A stretch of DNA of 50,206 bases from Nonomuraea sp. SBT364 (GCF_001083785.1 NZ_LAVL01000054.1:1-50206), one strand, 5' to 3'; numbered from the stretch's first letter, positions 1 through 9,621 are shown. Program-made: numbers and translations. The notes: a model not told the origin generated them from the letters alone.

Positions 1-182
1 GCAGGGAGGTGGGCGGGCTTCGCCTGGGGCTGTGGCCCCGGTGGGGCTTCGGTGTGGCCGTTCGCTGGGTCGGCACACGGTGGTGCGTCGCCCGGCTGTC
101 TCAGGGGCCTCTGGGAGCGCCCGCCGACCTGCCTCGCCTGGGAGGGAGCCGGGCGCCCTCCGAAGGAAGGCGCCGGCCGGGT

Positions 183-206
183 GCCCCTCGGGAAGTCCCG
201 AGGGGC
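183..206 (-). terminator. Stem-loop terminator after parC
   Basis: A perfect 11-bp inverted repeat (GCCCCTCGGGA / TCCCGAGGGGC) with a 2-nt spacer starts 16 nt beyond the parC stop codon. There is no T-tract, which is usual for actinobacterial terminators. Positions 1-182 hold nothing I can support as a gene. Confidence 0.6.
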
Positions 207-221
207 GGCGCGGACGAGGGG

Positions 222-2714
222 TCAGTCGGTTTCCGGGGAAGCGCCCGGGTCGTCGGGGCCGGCGGCGAGGGCGCCGCCGATGGCGCCGATGGTGTGGGTG
301 AGGCGGACGCCGGAGCCGTCGCGGCGCCCGATCTCGTCCGGGAGCGGCACCGGCTTGCCGACCGAGGAGACGGCCTTGGCCGGGGCCGGCCCGGCCCAGG
401 CGAGCAGCAGGACGTCCTCGCCCTTGAGGAAGCGCTGGGCGCGCACGCCGCCCGTGGCCCGCCCCTTGGCGGGGAACTCGGCGTAGTCGGACACCTTGCC
501 GCCACCCACCTGGGTGCCCGGCAGCGCGGTGGAGGAGCCGGCGACGGTGACCACCTGGCCGGGCCGGGACGGGTCGACGACGCCGAACCAGATCACCCGG
601 GCCCCGCCGTCGAGCCGGATGCCCGCCATGCCGCCCGCGGGCCGCCCCTGGGGCCGTACGTGCGCCGCCTGGTAGCGCAGGAGCTGGGCGTCGGAGCTGA
701 TGAACACCAGGTCGTGATCCTCGGACTCGAGCTCGGCCGCGCCCACCACGAGGTCGCCGTCCTTGAGGGTGATCACCTCGAAGTCGTCGCGGTTGGCCGG
801 ATAGTCGGGCACCACCCGTTTCACCACGCCCTGGGCGGTGCCCAGCGCCAGCCCGGGGCCATCGGGATCGAGGGAGCCCAGGCCGACCACGGTCTCGTCG
901 GGCTGGAGGGACACGTACTCGGCGACGGGATGCCCGCCCGACAGCGACGGCGGGCTGGCCGACGGCGGGAGGGTGGGCAGGTCGACCACCTGGACGCGGA
1001 TGAGCCGGCCCAGCGACGTGACGACACCCACCTCGCCCCTGACGGTCGTGCGCACCACGGAGACCAGCACGTCGTGCGCGGTGCGGTCACCGGTGGCGGG
1101 CAGCGGGTCGGCGGCGGAGGTGCGGGCCAGCAGGCCCGTGGACGACAGCAGCGCCAGGCACGGGTCGTCGGCCACCTGCAGCTCGACCGTCGCGGTGCGG
1201 GTGACGCCGGACGCCTCCAGCAGCACCGTGCGGCGCGGCGTGGCGTATTTCTTGGCCACGTCGGCCAGCTCGGCGGAGACGACCTGACGCAGCCGGGTCT
1301 CCGACGACAGGATGCCCGTCAGCTCGGCGATCTCGTCGGTCAGCGTCTCCTTCTCGCGGTCGAGCTCCAGCTTGTCGTAGCGGGTCAGGCGGCGCAGCGG
1401 GGTGTCGAGGATGTAGGCGGCCTGGATGTCGGTCAGGTCGAAGACCTCCATCAGGCGCGCGCGGGCCTGCCCGGAGTCGTCGGAGGTGCGGATGACCTGG
1501 ATGACCTCGTCGATGTTGAGCAGCGCGACGATGAGGCCGTCGACCAGGTGGAGGCGGTCCTCGCGCTTGCGGCGCCGGTATTCGGAGCGGCGGCGGACGA
1601 CCTCGATGCGGTGGTTGACGTAGACCTGCAGCAGCTCGCGCAGGCCCAGCGTGCGCGGTTCGCCGTCGACCAGCGCGACGTTGTTGATGCCGAAGGTCTC
1701 CTCCATCGGCGTCAGCCGGTAGAGCTCGTCGAGCACCGCCTCGGGGATGAAGCCGTTCTTGATCTCGATGACCAGGCGCAGGCCCTTGTGCCGGTCGGTG
1801 AGGTCCTTGAGGTCGGCGATGCCCTGCAGCTTCTTGCTGGTCACCAACTCTTTGATCTTGGTGACCACGCGCTCGGGGCCCACGTTGTAGGGCAGCTCGG
1901 TGACGATGATGCCCTTGCGGCGCGGCGTGATCTGCTCGACCGCGCACTTGGCCCGCATCCGGAACGTGCCGCGTCCGCTCTCGTAGGCGTCACGCACCCC
2001 CTGCAGGCCGATGATCGTGCCGCCGGTCGGCAGGTCGGGCCCGGGCACGAACTTCATCAGCTCGTCGAGGGTGGCGTCGGGCTTCTTGATCAGATGACGC
2101 GCGGCGGCCACGACCTCGGCCAGGTTGTGCGGGGCCATGTTGGTCGCCATGCCGACCGCGATGCCTGTCGTGCCGTTGACCAGCAGGTTGGGGAACGCCG
2201 ACGGCATGACCGTGGGCTCGGTCTCCTGGCCGTCGTAGTTGGGCTTGAAGTCGACGGTGTCCTCGTCGAGCGACTCCACCATGAGCATCGCGGCCGGGGC
2301 CAGCCTGGCCTCGGTGTAACGCATGGCGGCGGGCAGGTCGTCGGGCGAGCCGAAGTTGCCGTGCCCGTCGACCAGCGGCAGCCGCATCGAGAACGGCTGC
2401 GCCAGGCGCACCACCGCGTCGTAGATGGCGGTGTCGCCGTGCGGATGGAGCTTGCCCATCACGTCTCCGACGACCCGGGAGGACTTGACGTGCCCCCGGT
2501 CGGGGCGCAGGCCCATCTCGCTCATCGAGTAGAGGATGCGCCGCTGCACCGGCTTGAGACCGTCACGGGCGTCGGGCAGCGCACGCTGGTAGATCACCGA
2601 ATACGCGTACTCGAGGAAGCTCGTGCGCATCTCCGAGGAGACGTCGATGTCGACGATCCGCTCTTCGAAATCCTCAGTCGGGGGTGCAGGGGTACGTCGG
2701 GCCATGTCGAACAT
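222..2714 (-). CDS. parC: DNA topoisomerase IV subunit A (ParC)
   Basis: Subunit A of a type IIA topoisomerase; with ParE it relaxes and decatenates chromosomes using ATP. The 830-aa product starts with the DFEERIVDID and ALPDARDGLKPVQRRIL block typical of actinobacterial ParC, has the catalytic tyrosine in AAMRYTEARL (Tyr133) and the winged-helix/tower core up to about residue 500, then a beta-pinwheel C-terminal domain. The quinolone-determining segment reads HPHGDTAIYDA, with Thr95 where E. coli GyrA and ParC have Ser. An in-frame ATG at 2705 (MARRT) is an equally good start and closer to Streptomyces ParC. No gyrB or parE partner lies in the window. It is divergent from the helicase at 2905; the 190-bp gap should carry both promoters. 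Confidence 0.93.
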   Translation of the reverse strand: MFDMARRTPAPPTEDFEERIVDIDVSSEMRTSFLEYAYSVIYQRALPDARDGLKPVQRRILYSMSEMGLRPDRGHVKSSRVVGDVMGKLHPHGDTAIYDAVVRLAQPFSMRLPLVDGHGNFGSPDDLPAAMRYTEARLAPAAMLMVESLDEDTVDFKPNYDGQETEPTVMPSAFPNLLVNGTTGIAVGMATNMAPHNLAEVVAAARHLIKKPDATLDELMKFVPGPDLPTGGTIIGLQGVRDAYESGRGTFRMRAKCAVEQITPRRKGIIVTELPYNVGPERVVTKIKELVTSKKLQGIADLKDLTDRHKGLRLVIEIKNGFIPEAVLDELYRLTPMEETFGINNVALVDGEPRTLGLRELLQVYVNHRIEVVRRRSEYRRRKREDRLHLVDGLIVALLNIDEVIQVIRTSDDSGQARARLMEVFDLTDIQAAYILDTPLRRLTRYDKLELDREKETLTDEIAELTGILSSETRLRQVVSAELADVAKKYATPRRTVLLEASGVTRTATVELQVADDPCLALLSSTGLLARTSAADPLPATGDRTAHDVLVSVVRTTVRGEVGVVTSLGRLIRVQVVDLPTLPPSASPPSLSGGHPVAEYVSLQPDETVVGLGSLDPDGPGLALGTAQGVVKRVVPDYPANRDDFEVITLKDGDLVVGAAELESEDHDLVFISSDAQLLRYQAAHVRPQGRPAGGMAGIRLDGGARVIWFGVVDPSRPGQVVTVAGSSTALPGTQVGGGKVSDYAEFPAKGRATGGVRAQRFLKGEDVLLLAWAGPAPAKAVSSVGKPVPLPDEIGRRDGSGVRLTHTIGAIGGALAAGPDDPGASPETD

Positions 2715-2904
2715 TGTGCCGAAGAGACGTGGGTGCCCGCGACTTCATCGCGGGTTGGCGTGCGGATCGGGCGGCGACATGATCACTTTTATGGCTGATC
2801 TTGGGACGAATCGCCCGCGTCTCGCGCGCGATCAGCGCCCGCGAGCCCTCGCGGAAGCGCGTCCGCAGGCGCGAACCGTCGGGGAAACCTGGTAACAAGG
2901 ACAC

Positions 2905-4992
2905 ATGATTGACGCCCCCGACGCCGCGATGCTGCGCGAAGAGGCCGAGGCCAAACTGCGCGCGCTGGCCGGCGAGCACGCCCGCCTCCGCGACGACCAG
3001 TGGAAGGCCATCGAGGCGCTGGTCGTCGACCGGCGGCGGGTGCTCGTGGTGCAGCGCACCGGCTGGGGCAAGTCGGCCGTCTACTTCGTGGCCACCGCCC
3101 TGCTGCGCGAGCTCGGCGAGGGGCCGACCGTCATCGTGTCGCCGCTGCTGGCCCTCATGCGCAACCAGATCGCCGCCGCCGAGCGCGCCGGCATCCGCGC
3201 CGTGACCATCAACTCGGCCAACCCCGAGGCGTGGGAGGAGGTCTACGGCCAGGTCGCCGACGGCCTCGTCGACGTGCTGCTGGTCAGCCCCGAACGGCTC
3301 AACAACCCCGACTTCCGCGACAACGTGCTGCCCGAGCTGGCCGAGAGCGCCGGGCTGGTGGTCGTCGACGAGGCCCACTGCATCTCCGACTGGGGCCACG
3401 ACTTCCGGCCCGACTACCGCAGGCTGGCCACCCTCTTCGAGGAGCTGCCGCCCGGCATCCCGGTGCTGGCCACCACCGCCACGGCCAACGCCCGCGTCAC
3501 CCGCGACGTGGCCGAGCAGATGGGCGAGGACACCCTGGTGCTGCGCGGCCCGCTGGAGCGCGAGAGCCTCCACCTGGGCGTCGTGCGGCTCCCGTCGGCC
3601 GAGCAGCGGCTGGCCTGGCTGGCGCAGACGCTGCGCGAGCTGCCCGGCTCCGGCATCGTCTACACGCTCACCGTGGCCGCCGCCCACGAGATCGCGAGCT
3701 ACCTGCGTGAGCAGGGTCACGAGGTGGCCGCCTACTCCGGCCAGACCGACCCGGCCGAGCGGCTGGCGGCCGAGGAGGCGCTGCTCAACAACAAGATCAA
3801 GGCGCTGGTCGCCACCAGCGCGCTCGGGATGGGGTTCGACAAGCCCGACCTGGGGTTCGTCGTGCACGTGGGCGCGCCGCAGTCGCCGGTCGCCTACTAC
3901 CAGCAGGTCGGCCGCGCCGGGCGCGGGGTGGAGCGGGCCGAGGTCATCCTGCTGCCCGGCACCGAGGACCGCGACATCTGGGCCTACTTCACGTCGCTGG
4001 CGTTCCCGCCGGAGCCGGTGGTGCGCACCGTGCTGGAGACGCTGGCCGAGCGGGGCGTCATGTCCACCCAGGCCCTGGAGACCGCCGTCGACCTCAGCCG
4101 CAGCCGGCTGGAGATGATGCTCAAGGTCCTCGACGTCGACGGCGCGGTGCGCAGGGTCAAGGGCGGCTGGGAGGCCACCGGCGAGGAGTGGGCCTACGAC
4201 GCCGAGCGCTACGCCCGCATCGCCGCCGAGCGCAAGGCCGAGCAGGACGCCATGCTCGGCTACCTCACCACCACCGACTGCCGCGAGGAATACCTGCGCA
4301 GGCGGCTCGACGACGAGGCCGCCCGGCCGTGCGGGCGCTGCGACAACTGCACCGGGCGGCACCGCTCACCGGAGATCGCCGCCGGGGCCGTCGAGACCGC
4401 CCGTGAGCGGCTGAGCAGGCCCGGCGTCGACATCGAGGCCCGCAAGCAGTGGCCGACCGGGCTGGCCGACCTGTCCGGCCGGATCAAGCCCGAGCTGGGC
4501 GCCGAGCCGGGCCGGGCGCTGGGCCGGCTCACCGACATCGGCTGGGGCAACCGGCTGCGCGAGCTGTTCGCCGGGGCCGACGGGCCGATGGCCGACGACA
4601 TGTTCGCGGCCGTGATCAAGGTCCTGTCCGCCTGGGAGTGGCGCGAGCGGCCGGTGGCCGTGGTCAGCCTGCCGTCGGCGTCGCGGCCGCTGCTGGTACG
4701 CGGCTTCGCCGAGCGGCTCGCGCAGGTGGGGCGGCTGTCCTACCTGGGTGAGCTCGGCTACCGGTCGGGGCCGCCGGGGCAGCAGTTCAACAGCGCCAAG
4801 CGGGTGCAGGCCGTCCGGGCGACGCTGGCCATGCCGCGCGAGGTGGGCGCCGCCGTGGCCGCCTGCGGCGGGCCGGTGCTGCTGATCGACGACCGGGTCG
4901 ACACCGGCTGGACGATGACGCTGGCCGCAGCCCTGGTGCGTCACGCGGGCGCGCCCGCCGTCCTCCCGCTCGTCCTGGCCACCACGTCCTGA
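2905..4992 (+). CDS. RecQ-family ATP-dependent DNA helicase with phosphoribosyltransferase-like tail
   Basis: Superfamily 2 helicase, expected to unwind DNA 3'->5' in repair or recombination. In the 695-aa product, motif I is QRTGWGKSAVY (residues 50-60), motif II is DEAHCISDWGHDFRP (from 155), and the C-terminal helicase lobe includes GMGFDKPDLGFVVHVG and QQVGRAGRG. A zinc-binding C...CGRCDNC cluster follows near residues 459-481. The last ~60 residues contain VLLIDDRVDTGWTMT, resembling the PRPP-binding loop of type I phosphoribosyltransferases, in place of the HRDC domain of classical RecQ. The start is supported by an AAGG box 4 nt upstream of the ATG. Confidence 0.9.
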   Translation: MIDAPDAAMLREEAEAKLRALAGEHARLRDDQWKAIEALVVDRRRVLVVQRTGWGKSAVYFVATALLRELGEGPTVIVSPLLALMRNQIAAAERAGIRAVTINSANPEAWEEVYGQVADGLVDVLLVSPERLNNPDFRDNVLPELAESAGLVVVDEAHCISDWGHDFRPDYRRLATLFEELPPGIPVLATTATANARVTRDVAEQMGEDTLVLRGPLERESLHLGVVRLPSAEQRLAWLAQTLRELPGSGIVYTLTVAAAHEIASYLREQGHEVAAYSGQTDPAERLAAEEALLNNKIKALVATSALGMGFDKPDLGFVVHVGAPQSPVAYYQQVGRAGRGVERAEVILLPGTEDRDIWAYFTSLAFPPEPVVRTVLETLAERGVMSTQALETAVDLSRSRLEMMLKVLDVDGAVRRVKGGWEATGEEWAYDAERYARIAAERKAEQDAMLGYLTTTDCREEYLRRRLDDEAARPCGRCDNCTGRHRSPEIAAGAVETARERLSRPGVDIEARKQWPTGLADLSGRIKPELGAEPGRALGRLTDIGWGNRLRELFAGADGPMADDMFAAVIKVLSAWEWRERPVAVVSLPSASRPLLVRGFAERLAQVGRLSYLGELGYRSGPPGQQFNSAKRVQAVRATLAMPREVGAAVAACGGPVLLIDDRVDTGWTMTLAAALVRHAGAPAVLPLVLATTS

Positions 4993-5016
4993 CCCGTCCG
5001 GCACCGGAAGGCAGCT

Positions 5017-5034
5017 CCGGGCCCGCAAGCCCGG
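5017..5034. terminator. Candidate bidirectional terminator between convergent genes
   Basis: CCGGGC and GCCCGG (6-bp stem, 6-nt loop) lie in the 48-bp gap between the convergent helicase and PfkB kinase genes. It is short, and assigned mainly by position. Confidence 0.35.
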
Positions 5035-5040
5035 CGCGGG

Positions 5041-5934
5041 CTAGAGGCGGAGGCGGGCGCCGAGGTGCACGATCGCCTTGGCGGCCAGGGCACAGCCGGC
5101 CCCCAGCGACTCCGCCGGCGGCTTGCCCGCCAGCCAGGCCGGCAGGAACCCGGCGCAGAACGCGTCACCCGCGCCCGTGCCGTCGACGATCCGGTCGACC
5201 GGCTCGGCCGGCACATGGACCGGCTCGGGCCGCCCGTTGCCGAACCACAGCGCGCCCTCGGCGGTCATCTTGATGACCACCTGCGGGAACCACGCCGTGA
5301 GCACCTTGGCCGCGGCCTCCGGATCGTCACGCCCGGTCAGCACCTTGGCCTGGTCGATGTTGGCGAACAGCAGCTTGGCGCCGTTGGTCCACTCCAGGAA
5401 CGGCTCGGCCCCCGTACGCTCCAGAGGCGCTGACGAGGCGCAGTCGACGGAGATCGACATCCCCGAGCGGCGGGCCATGTCGAGCGCGGCGAGGCCCGCG
5501 TCACGCGAGCCCTCGTTGATCAGCGTGTAGCCCGACAGGTGCAGGTGGCCGCCGCCGTTGAACAGGTCACGCGGCAGGTCCTCCGGCGACAGGGCGGCGT
5601 TGGCGCCCGGGTCGGACAGCATGGTGCGCTCGCCCTTGTGCGTGACGAGCACCACGCAGGTGCCGGTCGGCCGCTCAGGGTCCATGACGAGCCGGGCGTC
5701 GACGCCGTAGCCCATCAGCTCCATGTCGCGGTTGCGCCCCGTGATGTCGGCGCCCCGGCGGCCGATGAAGGCCACCTCCGCGCCCTCGACGGCTAGCCAC
5801 GAGGCGATGTTGGCCCCGGAGCCGCCACCGTGCATCGTGACGATCGCCGGGGTGTCGCTCGCCCTGGCGAGCGCATAACGGGCGCGCGCCACCGCGTCGG
5901 TCATGAGATCGCCCACCACGACGACCCGCGTCAT
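5041..5934 (-). CDS. PfkB-family carbohydrate kinase (ribokinase-like)
   Basis: ATP-dependent sugar or nucleoside kinase; the substrate cannot be told from sequence. The 297-aa product has a GGGSGANIASWLA substrate-side motif near residue 37 and the PfkB signature 2 DGTGAGDAFCAGFL near residue 250, whose Asp is the catalytic base. I start at the ATG at 5934 (MTRVVVVGDLMTD) because the fold begins there and an AAGGTGG box lies just upstream. A longer open frame to 6054 adds 40 residues unlike the family. It is divergent from the Pat gene; a 158-bp gap separates the chosen starts. Confidence 0.88.
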   Translation of the reverse strand: MTRVVVVGDLMTDAVARARYALARASDTPAIVTMHGGGSGANIASWLAVEGAEVAFIGRRGADITGRNRDMELMGYGVDARLVMDPERPTGTCVVLVTHKGERTMLSDPGANAALSPEDLPRDLFNGGGHLHLSGYTLINEGSRDAGLAALDMARRSGMSISVDCASSAPLERTGAEPFLEWTNGAKLLFANIDQAKVLTGRDDPEAAAKVLTAWFPQVVIKMTAEGALWFGNGRPEPVHVPAEPVDRIVDGTGAGDAFCAGFLPAWLAGKPPAESLGAGCALAAKAIVHLGARLRL

Positions 5935-6079
5935 GATGCCACCACCTTGCTGCCTACAGATCGAGCCTGGCCACGGCAAAACTAACAGCTTCCAGCCGGT
6001 TCGTGTGGCGGACCCCCGACACCGGGCCTGAGTCGATGCACAAGCGTTGCCCAACTTCTTGGGATGTGGGACGCGGGTT

Positions 6080-6085
6080 TACGCT
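6080..6085 (+). promoter_or_regulatory. Leaderless -10 box before the Pat-type gene
   Basis: TACGCT fits TANNNT and lies 7 nt before the GTG at 6093, the spacing expected for a leaderless transcript. It supports the chosen start. No convincing -35 is visible. Confidence 0.4.
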
Positions 6086-6092
6086 CGGGACT

Positions 6093-8849
6093 GTGGAGGC
6101 ACAGTATCCGGCCCATTGGGAAGCCGACGTCGTCCTGGCCGACGGAGGCACCGCGCACGTGCGCCCGATCAGGCCCGCGGACGCAGACCGGTTGCGCGCC
6201 TTCTACTCGCGGCTGTCGGCGGAGTCGATCTACTTCCGGTTCTTCGGGCCGCGGCCCCGGCTGTCGGACCGGGAGGTCGCCTGGTTCACCACCGTCGACT
6301 ACGAGAGCCGCGTCGCCCTGATCGCCACGATCGGGACGGAGATGGTGGCGGTCATCCGTTACGACCGCACCGGCCCGGGCGAGGCCGAGGTGGCCTTCCT
6401 CGTCGAGGACGCCCACCAGGGCAGGGGAGTGGCCTCCGTGCTGCTCGAACACCTGGCCGCCACCGCCCGCGAACGCGGCATCGAGCGTTTCGTCGCCGAC
6501 GTGCTGCCCGCCAACATGAAGATGATGGGCGTGCTGCGCCAGGCCGGCTACACCGCCGAGAGCAGCTTCGCGGACGGCGTCGTGCGCATGACGCTCGACC
6601 TCACCCCGACCGAGACCGCCACCGAGGTCACCGCCGCCCGCGAGCACCGCGCCGAGGCCCGCTCGATCGCCCGGCTGCTCACGCCCGGCTCGGTCGCCGT
6701 CATCGGCGCCTCCCGCGAGCCGGGCGGCGTCGGCCAGACCGTGCTGCGCAACCTGCTCGCCGCCGACTTCACCGGGCCCGTCTACCCCGTGCACCGCGAG
6801 GTCCGCGCGATGGCCGGGGTGCGCGCCTACCCGAGCGTGTCCGCCATCGACGACGAGGTGGACCTCGCCATCGTCGCCGTGCCCGCCGAGAGCGTCCTCG
6901 ACGTGGTCAAGGAGTGCGCCGAGAAGGGCGTGCACGGCCTCGTCGTGGTGTCGTCCGGGTTCGGCGAGACCGGCAGCCGGGGCCGGGCCAGGCAGGACGA
7001 GCTCGCCCGCATCGCCCGCTCCTACGGCCTGCGCGTGGTCGGCCCCAACTGCCTGGGCATCGCCAACACCGACCCCGCCGTCAAGCTGAACGCCACCCTC
7101 GCCGCCACCGTACCCGGCCGAGGGCGGGTCGGCTTCTTCAGCCAGTCGGGCGCCCTCGGCACCGCGCTCCTGCAGCGCGTCAAGCAGCGCGGCATGGGCA
7201 TCTCGTCGTTCGTCTCGGCGGGCAACCGGGCCGACGTGTCGGGCAACGACCTGCTCCAGTACTGGGAGGAGGACGAGGCGACCGAGGTGATCCTGCTCTA
7301 CCTGGAGTCCCTGGGCAACCCGCGCAAGTTCACCCGCCTGGCGCGGCGCATCGCGCGCACCAAGCCCATCGTCGTGGTCAAGAGCGGCGGCACCCCGGCC
7401 GGCCACTCCGCCGAGGAGCTCGGGCTGCCCGACTCCGCCGTCAGCTCGCTGTTCGAGCAGGCCGGGCTGATCCGGGTCGCCGACCTCATCGAGCTCTTCG
7501 ACGTCGGCCAGCTCCTGGCCTACCAGCCGCTGCCCGCGGGGCCGCGCGTCGCCCTGGTCACCAACTCCGACGCGCTCGGCCTGCTCGCCGCCGACGCCTG
7601 CGTCGCCGCCGGCCTCGCGCCGCGCCCCCCGGCCAACCTCGGGCCCGCCGCCGGGGCCGCCGAATTCGGTACGGCTCTCGCGGCGGAGCTGGCCTCACCC
7701 GAGGTGGACGCGGCGGTCGTGATCTACATGCCGCCCATCCCCGGTGACGCCGCCGGGATCGCGGCCCGGCTCCTGGAGGTTTCGCAGGGTTCGGCCAAGC
7801 CCGTCCTCGCCACCTTCCAGGGGCATCTCGGCATGCACTCCTGCCTGCGGACCGGCCCGGTCCCCTCGCGCGGCTCCATCCCCTCCTACGCGGCCCCGGA
7901 GGAGGCGGTACGCGCCCTGTCCCACGCGGTCCGCTACGCGGCCTGGCGCGCCCGCCCCGCAGTCCCCCCGACGGACCTGGAGGACATCGACACCGCCCGC
8001 GCCCAAGCCCTCGTCCACCGCACCCTCAGCCCCGAGCCGGGCGGCACCGAGAAGACCACCCCCGCAGAGCCCGCCGCCGGGTCGCCTTACGGCGCCGCGT
8101 CTCCGGGCGGCTCCCCCCGCGATCCGGGCCCGTCCGGTCAGGCAGCAGGGGCGGAGGTGGGGGCCTTCGCGGAGGCCGGGCCGCCGGTGCAGGCCGACGC
8201 GGCCGAACTGCTCGCCTGTTACGGGCTAGGCGTGTGGCCGGCCGAGGTGGTGCGGTCGCCGGACGAGGCCGTGGCCGCCGCCGAGCGCCTCGGGTGGCCG
8301 GTGGTGCTCAAGGTCGCCGACCCCGGCGCGTCCCGCCGGGCCGGGACCGTACGCCTCGGCCTGTCCACCGCCGGGAGCGTGCGGCACGCGTACACCGAGT
8401 TCGCCCGGCAGTTCGGCGACGCCACGGAGCTGGCCGTGCAGCGGATGGCCCCGCAGCCCGCCGTGCCCACGGTCGTGAGCGTCGTCGAGGACCCGGCGTT
8501 CGGGCCCGTCGTGTCGTTCGGGCTGGGCGAGGTGACCGCGCGCCTCCTCCTCGACCAGGGGTTCCGGCTCGCGCCGCTCACCCGCGAGGACGCCGCCGGC
8601 CTGGTGCGCTCCGTACGTGCCGCGCCGCTGCTCTTCGGCGAGTACGGCTACCCGCCGGTCGCCGTCGACGCCCTGGAGGATCTCCTGGTCAGGGTGGGCC
8701 GCCTCGCGCACGACCTGCCGGAGCTGGCCAGGCTGGACCTGGACCAGGTCCTGGTCGGCGAGAGCGGCGTCATCGTCCTCGGCGCCCGGGCGATCCTCCG
8801 CACCCCCCCCGGTCCCCGGCTCGACGGCGGCCCGCGCCGCCTGGGCTGA
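6093..8849 (+). CDS. Pat-type GNAT acetyltransferase fused to ADP-forming acyl-CoA synthetase-like domains
   Basis: Probable protein lysine acetyltransferase of the Pat/PatZ class, which acetylates and inactivates acyl-CoA synthetases and other metabolic enzymes. Here the GNAT domain is N-terminal (about residues 15-175, acetyl-CoA loop EDAHQGRGVASVLLEHL), as in Streptomyces homologues, not C-terminal as in enterobacterial Pat. CoA-binding and succinyl-CoA-ligase-like domains follow (VAVIGASREPGGVGQTVLRN; VGFFSQSGALGTALLQ), then an ATP-grasp domain in the last ~220 residues. A Pro/Gly/Ala-rich linker near residues 650-705 separates them. GTG 6093 puts YPAHWEADVVLADGG at the N-terminus, matching Streptomyces homologues; an in-frame ATG at 6036 is less likely. 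Total 918 aa. Confidence 0.88.
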   Translation: MEAQYPAHWEADVVLADGGTAHVRPIRPADADRLRAFYSRLSAESIYFRFFGPRPRLSDREVAWFTTVDYESRVALIATIGTEMVAVIRYDRTGPGEAEVAFLVEDAHQGRGVASVLLEHLAATARERGIERFVADVLPANMKMMGVLRQAGYTAESSFADGVVRMTLDLTPTETATEVTAAREHRAEARSIARLLTPGSVAVIGASREPGGVGQTVLRNLLAADFTGPVYPVHREVRAMAGVRAYPSVSAIDDEVDLAIVAVPAESVLDVVKECAEKGVHGLVVVSSGFGETGSRGRARQDELARIARSYGLRVVGPNCLGIANTDPAVKLNATLAATVPGRGRVGFFSQSGALGTALLQRVKQRGMGISSFVSAGNRADVSGNDLLQYWEEDEATEVILLYLESLGNPRKFTRLARRIARTKPIVVVKSGGTPAGHSAEELGLPDSAVSSLFEQAGLIRVADLIELFDVGQLLAYQPLPAGPRVALVTNSDALGLLAADACVAAGLAPRPPANLGPAAGAAEFGTALAAELASPEVDAAVVIYMPPIPGDAAGIAARLLEVSQGSAKPVLATFQGHLGMHSCLRTGPVPSRGSIPSYAAPEEAVRALSHAVRYAAWRARPAVPPTDLEDIDTARAQALVHRTLSPEPGGTEKTTPAEPAAGSPYGAASPGGSPRDPGPSGQAAGAEVGAFAEAGPPVQADAAELLACYGLGVWPAEVVRSPDEAVAAAERLGWPVVLKVADPGASRRAGTVRLGLSTAGSVRHAYTEFARQFGDATELAVQRMAPQPAVPTVVSVVEDPAFGPVVSFGLGEVTARLLLDQGFRLAPLTREDAAGLVRSVRAAPLLFGEYGYPPVAVDALEDLLVRVGRLAHDLPELARLDLDQVLVGESGVIVLGARAILRTPPGPRLDGGPRRLG

Positions 8850-8985
8850 CCCGCTCGTCCCGCCCGGGAACCCCCGGTCACGCGCTCCTGCCCCGGCCGA
8901 TGAGGCGAAATATCAGTATTGAAGACGTTATAGAGCGTTATATCTGGCGGGTGAGTGCACTGCGAGGCCCTGGCAAACTGGATCC

Positions 8986-9576
8986 ATGAGGGAAACCCGA
9001 GTCTCAGCCGCGGGCCTGCGTGAAGCGATCGAACGCAGCGGCTATTATCCCGACCTCGTCACCGATGCGGTCGAATCCGCGCTGGGCAAGGAGGCCGTGA
9101 CCGCGTTCGTGGTCCATCACGAGGCCACCTTCGATCCCGCGATGGAGGTGCGCCGGCACGTCACCGTGCTGGTGCTCACGGGCACGAGGCTGCTGGTGTG
9201 CCACACCGACGAGCACCCGGCGGTGGAGGGGGTCTCGACGGCGCACGCGTCCACGACCACGGAGGCGGTGCGGCTGAGCCGGGTCCAGTCGGTCGCGGTG
9301 ACCCGGGTGGTCCCCGACCCGGCCTCCTACGTCCCCGGCGTGCCGCCCACCGAGGCGACGCTCACCATCGGCTGGGGCGCCATCTCCCACGTCGACCTGG
9401 AGCCCGCCACGTGCGGCGACGAGAACTGCGAGGCCGACCACGGCTACACCGGCGCCATCACCGCCGACGACCTCTCCCTGCGCGTCAGCGAGGCCGCCGA
9501 CGGCCCCGAGGCGGTCACCCACGTCCTCGCCTTCGCCAAGGCCCTGTCGGAGGCCACGGCCCGCGCCGCCGCCTGA
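8986..9576 (+). CDS. DUF5998 family protein
   Basis: A 196-aa conserved actinobacterial protein of unknown function. The sequence recalls the Streptomyces family member closely: LRxAIERSGYYPDLV near the N-terminus, EVRRHVTVLVLTGTRLLV in the middle, and a CGDENCEADHGYTG motif near residue 145 that could bind a metal. No membrane segment or signal peptide is visible. It directly precedes the phosphodiesterase and rhodanese genes and may share their transcription unit. The ATG at 8986 has no clear Shine-Dalgarno; the upstream 80 bp are unusually AT-rich. Confidence 0.82.
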   Translation: MRETRVSAAGLREAIERSGYYPDLVTDAVESALGKEAVTAFVVHHEATFDPAMEVRRHVTVLVLTGTRLLVCHTDEHPAVEGVSTAHASTTTEAVRLSRVQSVAVTRVVPDPASYVPGVPPTEATLTIGWGAISHVDLEPATCGDENCEADHGYTGAITADDLSLRVSEAADGPEAVTHVLAFAKALSEATARAAA

Positions 9577-9621
9577 GCCGCACGGCACGGCCGAGCCCTG
9601 GGTGGGCGGCGCCGCGGTGGC

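Noticed and set aside
9..2798. Long open plus-strand frame opposite parC
   Set aside because: It is the antisense shadow of a clear ParC gene; its His/Asp/Gly-rich composition matches no protein family.
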